Source: Anolis sagrei (taxonomy: Eukaryota > Chordata > Lepidosauria > Squamata > Anolidae). From it: 64,000 bases of DNA. The stretch lies in the NCBI RefSeq assembly GCF_037176765.1, contig NC_090021.1, positions 61,819,453 through 61,883,452 of the forward strand, read 5' to 3'. The first letter of the stretch is position 1; each line of letters opens with the position of its first letter. The position numbers and the translations under genes are program-made. The notes under the pieces were generated by a model that was given only the letters and a program-made list of their open reading frames with translations, did not search any database and was not told the origin of the DNA. This document shows positions 31,201 to 44,000 of this stretch, piece by piece.

Positions 31201-34200
31201 CATGGTCATGTTCTCCGCCAGAAAAGGCCCTGAGCAGCAGGAATGCAGCCGCTCAACCAGCTCACCTGTTCTCTGACATTTCCTTTGAAGCAGTCAAAGC
31301 TATCTGAGTCTCTTAAGATTGGGGACAGAAAATGCCAGGCATTGCCCTGTAGTCATTTCTTAGCTACCCATAGCTAATCCAGGTTCTGCAGCCTCCATTA
31401 ATTGTCTTGGCTGACAGCAAACATTTCTGTTTTTTGCTGCACAGACTCAATTTCTCTCCCATTTCCAGCACAGTGAGGAAGGTGCAATGCTGTATATAGG
31501 TTCCTGCTCTACTGTTTCTTTAGGATGTAAAAGACAGATGGATGGCCATCTGTCAGGGATATTTTGATTGTACTTTTCCTGCATAGCAGAATGTTAAACT
31601 TTTTATTATTTATTTAATTTATATACTGCTTTTCTCACCCCTGCGGGGGACTCAAAGTGGTGCACAGCAAAGTAAACGGCAAAATTCAATGCCTCATATA
31701 AAATATAAAATACATCACATAATTAAAACAGCATATAACAATAGATCAAAACCAGTAAACAATAAAACATCGAAAATAGACAAACCTTAAAACATAGAAC
31801 ATTAGACATTGCATCAATCCCGAGGTTATCTTGACTACTTCATCTCATTCCCCAAATACTTGCTTTAAAAGCCATGTTTTAAGTTGTTTCCTAAATGCCA
31901 GGAGGGGTAGGGCCTATCTAATTTCACTGGGGAGAGAATTCCACAGCTGAGGGGCCACCAATGAGAAGGCCCTGTCTCTCATCCCCACCAGTCGCACCTG
32001 CGAGGGTAGTGGGACTGAGAGCAGGACTTCCTCAGCCGAACTTAATGCTCTAACTGGATCATGAAGGGAGATGCATTTGGATAGGTAAGCTGGATCACAA
32101 TTGTTTAGGGATGTATACTCCAAAGCCAGCATTTTGAATTGTGCTCTATAGCAAACTGGCAGCCAGTAGAGCTGACTCAAGAGAGGGGTTGTATGTTCCC
32201 TGTGCACTGCCCCAGTTAGAAACCTGGTTGCAACCCACTGAACTGCTTGAAGCTTCCGAACAGTCTTCAAAGGCAATTCCACGTAGAGCACATTGCAGAA
32301 GTCTATTCAAGATGTAACAAGAGTGTGGACCACTGTGGCCTAGATGACCCATGTGGCCTCTTCCAACTCTATAATTCTATGATTCTCTCAATTTTGATAT
32401 TGTGGCAATTATTCAAATGCCCACTGCAGTTTTGTCGAAGTCTTGATTCATATTAGATTGTGGGGCCTGAGAAGGCTCTCCCTCTCTCTCTCATGCTCTC
32501 ACCACACAAGCCTGTATTGGCAGAGGGGCTGAGAGAAAGCCTCCCTTTGAAGATCTAAACGTTCTGGCAGGTTTGTATCAGGAGATGTGATCTTTCAAAT
32601 AAAACCAAACCATATAGGGCTTTGTAGGTTCTGACCAGCACTTTGAACTGTGCCTGGGAATAAACCTGTATTAATCAGGGATATAGATGACCCTATCACT
32701 GGCCCTCTTCACATCCTGGCTGTAGCATTTTGATCCCCCCAAAGTTTCCAAAGGCAGCCTCACAAAGAATTCATTATAGTACCTCAGTGTAACCAGATAA
32801 ACACAATACTGTGAAATTATGAACACGGATCGGTTAAAATGATGTAAATGAATAAGGAGTTGAACTGGAAGACATTGTTTTTTTTTTTTTATAGTTTTAA
32901 TGGTTTTTATATGGATTTTATGATGTGACTTAATTTGTTTTTGAACTGATATATGTATGTATGCTGTGGTATCTAATTGTTGCCTGTCTGTACACCGCCC
33001 TGAGTCGCCTTCGGACTGAAAAGGGCGGGATAAAAGTGATGTAAATAAATAAATAGTCCAAATGGGATATAAAACGTGGGAACTGTTTTCCAGTTGCTTG
33101 TGTAAATCAGCAGCTGCATCTAGTATTTGTCAAGATACATTTTGCAGGGACGTATGCACTCAATAGGGGCCCCTGGTTGTGCAGTGGGTTAAACCACTGA
33201 GCGGCTGAACTTGCTGATGGAAAGGTCGATGGTTCGAATCCAGGAAGCAAAGTGAGCTCCTGCTGTTAGCCCAGCTTCTGCTAACCTAGCAGTTTGAAAA
33301 CATGGAAATGTGAGTAGATCAATACATACTGCTTCTGTGGGAAGGTAATGGCACTCCACACAGTCATGCTGACCTAGGAGATGTCTACGGACAACGCCGG
33401 CTCATTGGCTTAGAAATAGAAATGAGCACCACCACCCATCAGAGTCGGATACAATATCTCCTCACACAATATTTTTAAAATCTTCTAGTATAAGTGATAT
33501 AACTTACTAAGATTGTTTTCACCATCACCGCAATCCCCATTGCCTCCCAGTGGATCAGTGGATTTAAAAGCAAGGAGCTAGCTCCAGATTTAGATGCATA
33601 CCTCTGGATATTAATAATGTAATGCTTCTATAGTATGTACAAGTGTATATTGCAAAAGAGATTCTCTGGTGTTTCCTGTTTCTATTAAAGACACATGCAA
33701 ACATATAGGGATTATTTTACTGTTTGTTTTTATATGAAAAATAAGGCTTAAAACTTCAAACTACTGTTGACTCAGCTGAACAACAAGAAGAAAAAAGGGG
33801 TTCTTCATCCCACATTGCTTCTGGGTGGCAGATAGCTCATTTTACAAGTATTAACACTACATTTGCCATTGTAGAACTAAATGCACTTTGGCATTTTCAG
33901 TGGAAAATCCTGTAATTCAGAACCAGTAATTTTCCATAAGCTTTCTGAGCAGTGCCGACAACCTAAGATCTTTGTATGTCTTGGCACTATGATCACTTCA
34001 GAGTAAGAATTTGAGATGGAAAGATTATTTGGAAGTACTCAAAGAAATGTGTTTCTTGAGTACTTTCAAGTAATCTTTCCATCTCTTATTCTTACTTTGT
34101 AATGATGGGATTGCCAAGGTAAACAAAGATCTTAGGATATGTTTCTTGAGTTTCAGAAAACCTTGATGCAAAGAATTCTATCTGATACTTCTTTTTGTGC

Positions 34201-37200
34201 AGGAAAAAATAATAGAAAATAGGATTCTTTGTGCAGAAAACAGTATCCCCATATGCAGAAAATGCTGTCTCTTGCTCAGAAAGTGCTGTTTTCATTGCAA
34301 AAAAATACCTCCTGTGAATTTTGTACAGAAGAAATCCTGAAATGCACAGTTTCAATACTTTTCATATAAATATATACAATTTCTACTATGAAGAAAAAAA
34401 TCATGAAGAATTTCATTTGTAGTATGAATGGTTTTGTAAATTGCATCATAGACAAGTTAATAAAAGATAGAGCTTTCTAGAATTGAATGTTTATTAGTGC
34501 TTACCAATCATGTCTGCCTTGGAACAGAATCAATATTAAGTTCTGTGTCACATTAAAAAAATATTCTGTTGGGATGCCTGATTTTTCCATCTGTTATATC
34601 CTTCAAGGAAATAGTTAAAGACCCAGAGTTTATTACTGGCGGCGCCACAAGGACTGACATTTGTCAAGGAGATCTTGGTGAGTGTTTTCTGTTGAAATTA
34701 TCCTTGTCCTCTGCAGGGAAAGGAAACTCATAGCCTCTGAAGATAATGTTGTTCCTCATTGTGTTTATCTCTGATATTACAAATGGCTCTACTCAACTAA
34801 GCTGTCCCTAAGAACCAGGCAAAATAAAAACAGACATCAAACATAATCACAAGGCTAAAATCAGCAGCTAGTCTGTTAAATCAGTGGGAACTTGGGAAGC
34901 TGACTGCTATGCAAGTTTCATTGATTTGATGTGTCTCCTGTAAGTGGGACTGGAAATTAGATTTTTGAGTTGGGAAGTACCTTAAAAGTAATCTGGCCCA
35001 GTGCAAACACTGCTCAATGCAAGCACTGTTCAACTCCAACCTCCCTGGCATTTATTCATCTAGGAGTTTATCACACGAGACAGGCAAATTGTGAATACAG
35101 CAGGACAACAATATCTTTATCTTATTACATGATATTGTTCCTTTTCCACCGCTGTCCCCATGGTACACTGTTGGAAGATATTTTTTCTACAAAAGGATGA
35201 TGTGATAATAACAGAAGAGCCCATAGAGATGATACCTAAAATAGTGGAAATTATTGAGGATTTTGGGAAAGTGGCTGGACTCACAGTTAGTAAACAAAAA
35301 ACAAAAATAATGATTGGATTTGCTTTCCTATTATTGTGGTCATCACTTCCTTTTTATGAAGTACAACCGAAGCATTTTCTGCAGAGTCCACTGTAAAGAC
35401 TGCACAATAGATTTGTGTAAATGTCTAATCAACTACTAGGTGATGTTCACAAAACTTTTATGGTTGCCAAATATTTCGGGACCTCAGCATTGGGGGTGTG
35501 ACTCACAGTGGCAGTCATTGTGCAAATATATACATGAAAGTATGTGAGTGCCTCTGGCATAAGACCACAGAGCTTGGAAAATAAATTTCTATGGTTCTAA
35601 GTTGGCATTTGAAATGGAGTCTGAGTAGAGTACCTCCTCTTATCAATACAAAAAGCTAGAAAAGTGGCACAGTCCTATCCGGCTTTAGCACAGCAGATTA
35701 ATCACCAGCTGTAGCTGCAGTAAATCTTGCCAACCGAAAGGTTGACAGTTCGAAGCCAGGTCAGGGTGAGTTCTTGACCTTCAGCCCAGCTCCCTGCCCA
35801 CCTAGTGGATCAAAAATGGCAATTTGAGTAGATGAATAAGTATCACATTAAGCAGGGAGGTATTTTAGGCATGGTGTTCTGATCAGAAAAAGGAGGAAAA
35901 ATTATGAACAAAGAAATTTCTTTGGCAAGGAGTTGAAGCGACAGCACCTCCCTGTGGCCAGAACCAAGCACAGCCTCCAAAGATGCCGAAAGATGGGGAA
36001 ACGCCTATATAAATGCCTCTATCTGTTGTCTGTATTCTCGTTGTATAATTGGCATTGAATGCTTGCTGTATATGTGTTCTGTGATCCACCCTGAGTCCCT
36101 TTGGGGTGAGAAGGGCAGAATATAAATACTGTAAACAAATCAATAAAATAAGTTCAATTGAGTTCAACAGAACATATTCTGAGGTGAGTGAGTGGAGGGT
36201 TACAGCCTAAACCTCTCTAATAAGTCATGAATTGGCTTTTCCTTTTAAACCAGTCTGCTTCTATGTGCTTAATACACTTTTATTTTATTTTGGCAAAATG
36301 AGCTTTTAATTTGGCATGTGATTTGTTAAAATTGATATTGATTTGCAGGCAAAAGAAGAAGCATGGTCACATGGAATAACCATGAGGTTCAAACAATAAG
36401 CGTTGCCTGGAAATTAGTTGATGTGGGGTTTAATGGGAAGCTCTGGTCTGTATTTTGTACATATGAACTGGATATGGGGGGAAATAAACCTTCGATTAGC
36501 TATCTAATAAGAGTGATTTTCATAGCTCTATTTGATTTCCAGGTGATTGTTGGTTATTAGCAGCCATAGCATCACTTACGCTTAATGAAAAGACATTAGG
36601 CAGAGTTGTGCCACAGGATCAAGATTTTGGACCTGGTTATGCTGGTATATTTCATTTTCAGGTAAAAATGTCTATATCTCCTTATGATCTAGATGCAATG
36701 GTTAATTTATAATGTATAATCATTTCATAATGATCTTTCATGAAATCCTATGGCTATTTCATGCTTTATAGTGTGTTTTAACTACCAAGGCTGGGATTTG
36801 TAATTTGGTAACATTTCTAGAAGTTTCTGGTTCAGAATTCAAAACTCCTTTCCCTAAACTGCAAACCCCAGGATTTCATAGGATGAAACCATGGCAGGTA
36901 AAATGAATCCATATTGCTATAATTGTATAGAGTGCAAGGACCCTTTATCCCCCTGGGATTTCCAGCAATTAAATAGTTTGCCTCAAGCAACATATCACAA
37001 ATAAAAACTGTGTTATTCCCAATGTGTCTTGAATAGTTCTGGCAACACAATGAGTGGCTGGATGTTGTTATTGATGACCGACTGCCCACTTTCAAAGACC
37101 GTCTGGTTTTTCTCCACTCTGCTGACCATAATGAGTTCTGGAGCGCCTTGCTGGAAAAAGCCTATGCCAAGTAAGCCATGCAAACCATGTGATTGACATA

Positions 37201-37962
37201 TTGTCCTTTTCCCCCATCAACTATCATAACTTTTTCTTGGTTGCTATCTAAACTCTTCAGTCCCATGGTGATCTGTGTGGTTTTTGAAAGGCTTCTGTAA
37301 GGAGCTGAATCAAGAATAAATTAAAACCTGGTGAGGCATTTGCTGTTGGACACCAGTGGAGGGAGCTGAGGATGTGCAGAAAAACCGAACAAGTCTTTAT
37401 AGATGTTTGCTGGAAAGTACTAAATATGATGTTCATAACATTAGATTCGAAAGGGGAGAAATGCAGAGTTCAAGCATACATTAAAATCAACTAATGCACA
37501 TGTGTCAAACTCAACACCCGCTGGCCAAATCCAGTCTGCCATGTCATTTTATGTGACCCTCCAGATGATGGATGGTAATTCCTGTATTCATCATCACTAA
37601 ACATCATAGCTCAAGCTGATTTGAGTTGTGATACAGTAACATCTGGAAGGCTGCGGTTTGTTGGCGCTCTGTATCCGTCCACTGATTCAACGGCCCTTTG
37701 AAAGCAACCATAAGGTTGATGTGGCCCTCAATTAAAAATTGACACCTTTAAATTAATGGAAAGCTCACCATACTTCCATATCTAAAATTTCTTTAAATTT
37801 AAAACTTCACTTGGTTTGGCCAAAACTGATATTTTGGGTATCTCAGACACCATTTCCTCTTCAACCAAAGGTTAGCCACCTAATCTAGGCAGTTGACAAG
37901 TTACGAACAAGATAGGTTTTGTCACTTTGTTCTTAAGTTGAATTTGTGTGTGTGCGTGCATG

Positions 37963-37996
<34 letters not shown>

Positions 37997-38012
37997 ATCT
38001 ATCATCTGTCTG

Positions 38013-38046
<34 letters not shown>

Positions 38047-41000
38047 AACACTCCTGTGGTGTTTGTTTTGCGGTCTGTTCCCCTGTTCAGAAGATTTCAC
38101 CTCATTTTCTGTCCCTGTGATAATTGGATATTTTTTTAAATGACTTGTTTTGTTATGTTGTGGAAACAACGATTGATGATAAAGCTCCAGTTGAGACACC
38201 TTTTCCCCATGATAACTCTTCCAGGAGTTAATTTCCCTTCCGAGGGGTAGATTTCTCTCATTTCCTGTCATCTCACTCTCTAACTATGAATCATTTGTAA
38301 TCAGATATTTGTAACTCAGAGACTACCTGTACTGATAATGCTACCTAGTGTCATATAAAGTGGCATGTTGAATGTTTTTGGCTGCATAAATCAGCTTTTT
38401 TATTAGAAAAATATTTAATATTTTTAGATATTTTGTTCTTTTAAATTATATCCCAAAGACTTGGGATTTTACAAATGGCCAACATAGTTGGATCATATGT
38501 GCTATTATTGTTGCATAAGGACTCCATGGCTAGAAAGATATATATTCTCTGTCTATCATTGTTCAGAAGATCTCACTTTTTTAACTATTGATAAACATGT
38601 GTTTTGCAAACACCAACTTCAAGACAATGTGCTTTTGTAAATATGGTGAGCTTATATGTTTAGACTATTTCCCATATCCTATGTATTTTCCTTCTTCCTC
38701 CTCCTTTTCATTTCTTTGTAATTATACTTTTTATAAATCTAATAAAAGAAGAATGATGTCGGATACCTCTGCAACAATTTTTTTTTTCAAAATGACTGAA
38801 GTATGTATGCTTTTGGAAACAATTCATAATTTCTCCAACAATGATAGCTAGCAGCTACCTATTCCATCAGCTATGCACTGAATTGGTGAAAAAATTGTTA
38901 TTGTCACTACTCTTTTCCATGAGTTCAATAAACCATGTTTTGTGTAGATATGTGAATGCATTTTTTAAAAAACCATTCATGTTTACTGTAGGTTAAATGG
39001 AAGTTATGAAGCTCTAAAAGGTGGAAGCACAATTGAAGCCATGGAGGATTTTACAGGAGGTGTCGGAGAAATGTATGAAGTTAAAAAGGCACCAGAAAAC
39101 TTCTATGAAATCTTGGAAAAAGCTCTTAACAGAGGGTCAATGGTGGGCTGTTCTATTGATGTAAGTAAAAGAATATGGCCGGGTTTCAGTTTTGGTTTTT
39201 ATTTATAATATTTTTTCAAAAATGTTTGCTACATTACATTAGTGCAGAACTTGGAAAATATATGAGACAAGCCATATTGATGGGAGGATTCTAGGGAAGA
39301 TAGTCCAAAAAGGAACTTTTTTGAGTTCTAGAATATATTGTGAAGGGATGATACTTTGTCAAAAAGTGTCATAAACTATTGGTGTCATAAACTTAAGTCT
39401 GTCTGCCTATCATGAAATAGGCAGACAGACTTTCAGACTTCTTGAACTTCAGGCACCTTACAAATAAATATAAAGCTAGCCTATAAAATGATCAGTTATA
39501 AAACTTAATTTTGACAGACACCTTAAATGCCTCTCCTCTTTTATCATAGATCATTTTTGCATCTTAAAGCTCACATGAATATTTCACAGTACGTAGTAGT
39601 GAGTGATGCCTCGCTTATTACTATAAATTAAAGGGAAACTGTCAGCTGTAATGATTGGTAGTCTTTTCTATGTGTTTGGGTTTCATTGTCAAGAGAACAT
39701 TCAACATTTTAAGTCCACGAGACAAGGTGAGCTCTTGTCTGTCAGCTCCAGCTTCCCATGCAGGGACATTTATTTATTTATTTACAACATTTCTACCCCG
39801 CCCTTCTCAACCCCCTGAGGGGGGACTCAGAGCAGCTAACAATAGCAACAATTTGATGCCGCAAATATCACAGTAAACAACAATATAAAACCATAAATAC
39901 ACAATAGCTTAAAAACAATAACATTAGTTATACAATCATATAGCTTCTTTTTTTCCTTCCTCCTTTCCCCCTGGGGGATGTTTAGGGTTAGGGACAAGTT
40001 TAGGGTTAGGGACATGAGAGAAGCCTCCCACAGGATGGTAACACATCCGGGAGTCCCCTGTGCAATGTCCCTGCAGACAGCCAATTCTCTCACACCAGAA
40101 GATACTTGCAGTTTCTCAAGTCTCTTCTGACACGATAAAAAAAAATAACTTGGAATTCATTTCCTTTCCCCTCCATCCCTGAAAAAGTGGAATGGATTTT
40201 GTTGCTAGGATGTATCCACAGTACACAGTTTTAATTTTCCATGTTAGCTTATGATATGTTCTGTTATAAAATTATGGCCTAATTCTTGCTGTTAGTATGA
40301 AATTGGATAGAACCCTTGAATCCATTGGATTTACAGTTCAGTGGGCTTGCTCTAGTAGTTGGAACTAATACATTCTTATCTGGAGTATCCATCACTTAAT
40401 TAAACAAGTTATTCAAGAGTTGCAATAAGGTCAAATATGTTTCCTTATTTTAGACCAGGAGTGCCGCTGAGACTGAAGCTCGAACCCCATATGGACTCAT
40501 AAAGGGTCATGCATATTCAGTAACAGGTATTAACGAAGTAAGTGGGTTTTTATGGTGATTTTCCTCCCTGGGAAGAAGGGAATAAATAAATAAATGAATG
40601 AATGTGCATTTTAAAGAGAAGGGAACAAATATTGGGGGTGGAATGGGGGGACACGATGATGTCAGCGACTGAGATTTTGCTACTGTAGCTCACAACTCAA
40701 ATTCCTTGATGTCTCTAATTTCTGTTATATAACCAGAGAAATCATAATATCTCATGCTTTAAAATGCTGAGGTAGAGAAGCAAGTTTTATTAAATAACTC
40801 TCAGCATATGCAATTTCTGTAAAGTGGGAGCTCAGGTCTCTTTTGCTGTAATTCTGTCAGTGCACTAAGGTAGCAATTGTACCTTTTTTCCAGATTGCTT
40901 AATGGCACCAAGGAGAGACAGATAATATCTGTCGCCTCCAAGCAGACTATTTTCCTTCAATTCTGCGGTACTCACAGGTTTTTCATTCTGCCACAAAGTG

Positions 41001-44000
41001 CCTCAGCCATGAACCATGGAATCAGAGTTTGAAAGAAGGGCTTTCTAGTTCAAACGCTCTGCCACGCAGAAATATACAACTAAGGTTCTATCTACACGGT
41101 CATATAATGTAGTTTGAAACTGCATTGTTGTGTCAGTGTAGGCTAATATAAGGTATTTTAACTGCATTGAATTGCATTATATGAGCGTACACTGACTCTA
41201 TAATGCAGTTTCAAACTGCAATGTATGGCAGTGTAGATGGGGCCCAAATCAGTCCTGAGAGACACCATTCAACTTCTGCTTAAAAACTTTCAAAAAAGGA
41301 GATATAACTAGCCTCCAAGGATACCCATTTCTCTTTGATCTTATGGCAAAGAGGTTCATCTTATGTTTAGATGAAATCTCCTTTATGTTCATTTGAATCT
41401 GTTGTCTGTGCAGAAGAAAACAAGCTGGTTCCAAATGACTGATATTGCCTCAGACACTTAAAAATGACTATTATATTATCTCTCAGGCCTCTTCTACACT
41501 GCCATATAATACAGTTTACCAAATCATAAAATCCACATTATCTGGTTTGAACTGGATTATCTGAGTTTATACTGCCATACAATCCAGTTCAAAGCAGATA
41601 ATCTGGATTTTATATGTCAGTGTAGAAGGGGTGTCAGCCTTCTGTTCTCCAAACTAAGCATATCCAGATCACTAGACCATCCCACATAAGTCTTGGTTTC
41701 CTGACCTCTTACCACCCTGGGTACCCTGCTCATTCCAGTTTGTCAATTCCCTGCTTAATCTGTGGCATTCAGGATCACTCTTTAAATCCATCTGTAAAAT
41801 GCAAGGGATTGGGGTGAGCATCTGCAGATGGTCTTGTACTGTTTTTCAGCTCTGGCCAGTACAGGCAATCATGGAAATGTTGCTGGGCTGCACCTTTGTG
41901 ACATCTGGACAACCACGTATTTCTCACCTCTGCAGTATATGTTGAAATTGTCGGATATGCTTCTCCACTGAGTAATTCTGCTGACTGTAATAAAAGTTCT
42001 TTAGCTGTTTGAGGAATGTAAATGTTGTCATATTCTAAAGCCATTTTCACTTTCATTCCTAGGTCAACTACCAAGGACGGAAGGTGAAGCTCATTCGTAT
42101 TAGGAATCCATGGGGTCAAGTGGAGTGGAATGGTCCTTGGAGTGACAAGTTAGTATTTTAAGTGGGGTAATTAATCAATATAAGCTCTGTCTGAAATAGT
42201 CCCATTATATTGGACACAGTAGATTCTAAATTTGGCTGGGAATAATAATGGGTAGATAACCAAACCTAGGACACCTAAAATGTAATCACTAACTATAAAA
42301 AACATAATTTAATTTACCTTCAGAGGAGTAATTGTGTTAGTTGTTTGCAGAAAAAGCAACAAGCAGTCTTATAGCACCCCAAAGCCTAGCAAGTTTATCT
42401 AGTATAATTTTTGCCTCACTTAGGGAAAATGCGGGAAGAATGCAAAAGATATCAGAAAGTAATAACCTTTATGCTTCTGTTGAATAGTCATTGTGATGAA
42501 AAGGCACATCAAGCTATGTCAGTCTGGTGGGAAAAAATATGACCGCTTACAACAGTGGTTCCCAACCTATGGTCTGTGGACCACCAGTGGTCCCCAAGAA
42601 CTAAAATATGGTCTGCGGCCTCACCATTACTACACCATTGCAACAAGAGCAACTGGTTTTGCGAAACCCTCTTATAGTGCTGAGGGAACAAGGATTTCAG
42701 TAGGGTAGAGGCTGACTACCCAAAAATCGCGCGACAACAAGCCTTCTGACTGATGCTTCTCCTCCCCCTCCTTCCCCTTGAGCGGAGCAGTTCTATGTAG
42801 CGCCTGGAAGTGGGAGCTCCTTGGAGTCTTTGTTTTTAGGACTGTTCCTGGGGTTATTTGGGGTGCTGATTCAGAAAATTGCATTGATAGACCAAATCTG
42901 CTCTAGATTATTGAATATGGTTTTCTGTGGGCGAGCAGATAGCAACTACGGAATGGCATATGTTCTGTATCAGAAACTAGAGCTGACGTGGTCCAGCCAA
43001 AGCAGTTTTCTGAATCAGCAACCCAAATAACCAAACCAAATCTAAAGTTGACCAAAAACTTATTCATAACCCTTTTGGTACTAATGTTGGAGAGTGGTCC
43101 CTGGTCAAAGTGGTCCTTGATCAAGTGGTACCTTGTCAAAAAAAGGTTGGGAATCACTGGTTTACAAAAGAGCTCCTTGGGTTTTGCTGGTTTCACCTTT
43201 GCATCCACTCATTTTATTTCTGGGGAATTGGATGTTTGTGGCAATATATTGGATCTGCATTACAGCGAAACTGAATGGGCATATGAGTGGACATATATAA
43301 AACTAATACAGAAATTAAATAGACTCATCTATCCATTATTAAGGTTAGTGGGCCTTCAAAATGAGATGTCCATCAACTACTGTGTCCAAATAATATGAAG
43401 TCTCCAAATTTGAGATATTACAAGTTCTGTGCAAAATGACATTTAAGTATATTTTTATTTATTTCAGTTCACATAAATGATAAATCAAGTTTGCCAAGAG
43501 AGTCTATGGCAAAGATAACTTTTATTACTAATTAATGAAAATTGTCTCTTTCTCTTTAAGTTCCCCAGAATGGAATTCTATCAGTCCATCTGAGAAAAAG
43601 CGTTTGTATCAGACAGCACTAGATGATGGAGAATTCTGGTAAATGAATATGCTGATTAAAATTATACACACATCAAAGCAAAAGCTCTCTTTTGGATCAT
43701 TACTGTTTAGTTGGATCAGAGGCATGCAGAAGACATATTGAAATACTTCATTGCATTTATTACAACAAGTCACTTTAAGATCAAATCTTTGACTGACGTG
43801 GTTTTTAGTTTTGAAATATGTTTTTATGGATTTTAACTGAATTTTTAGTACCAATATATTTAATTCTTTTAAACTAATCTACAGAATCGCCTCTCTTTCC
43901 ATTTTGCATAGGATGAAGTTTGAGGATTTCCTGGCACATTTTGATAAAGTTGAAATTTGCAACCTCACACCTGATGCCCTTGAGGACAACGTTGCGCACA

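Noticed and set aside
37893-38143. Overlapping frames rich in LSIY repeats
   Set aside because: Translations of the (ATCT)n microsatellite inside a DNA element.
41775-42119. 114-codon minus frame
   Set aside because: Overlaps CAPN9 exon 7 antisense; no independent similarity.
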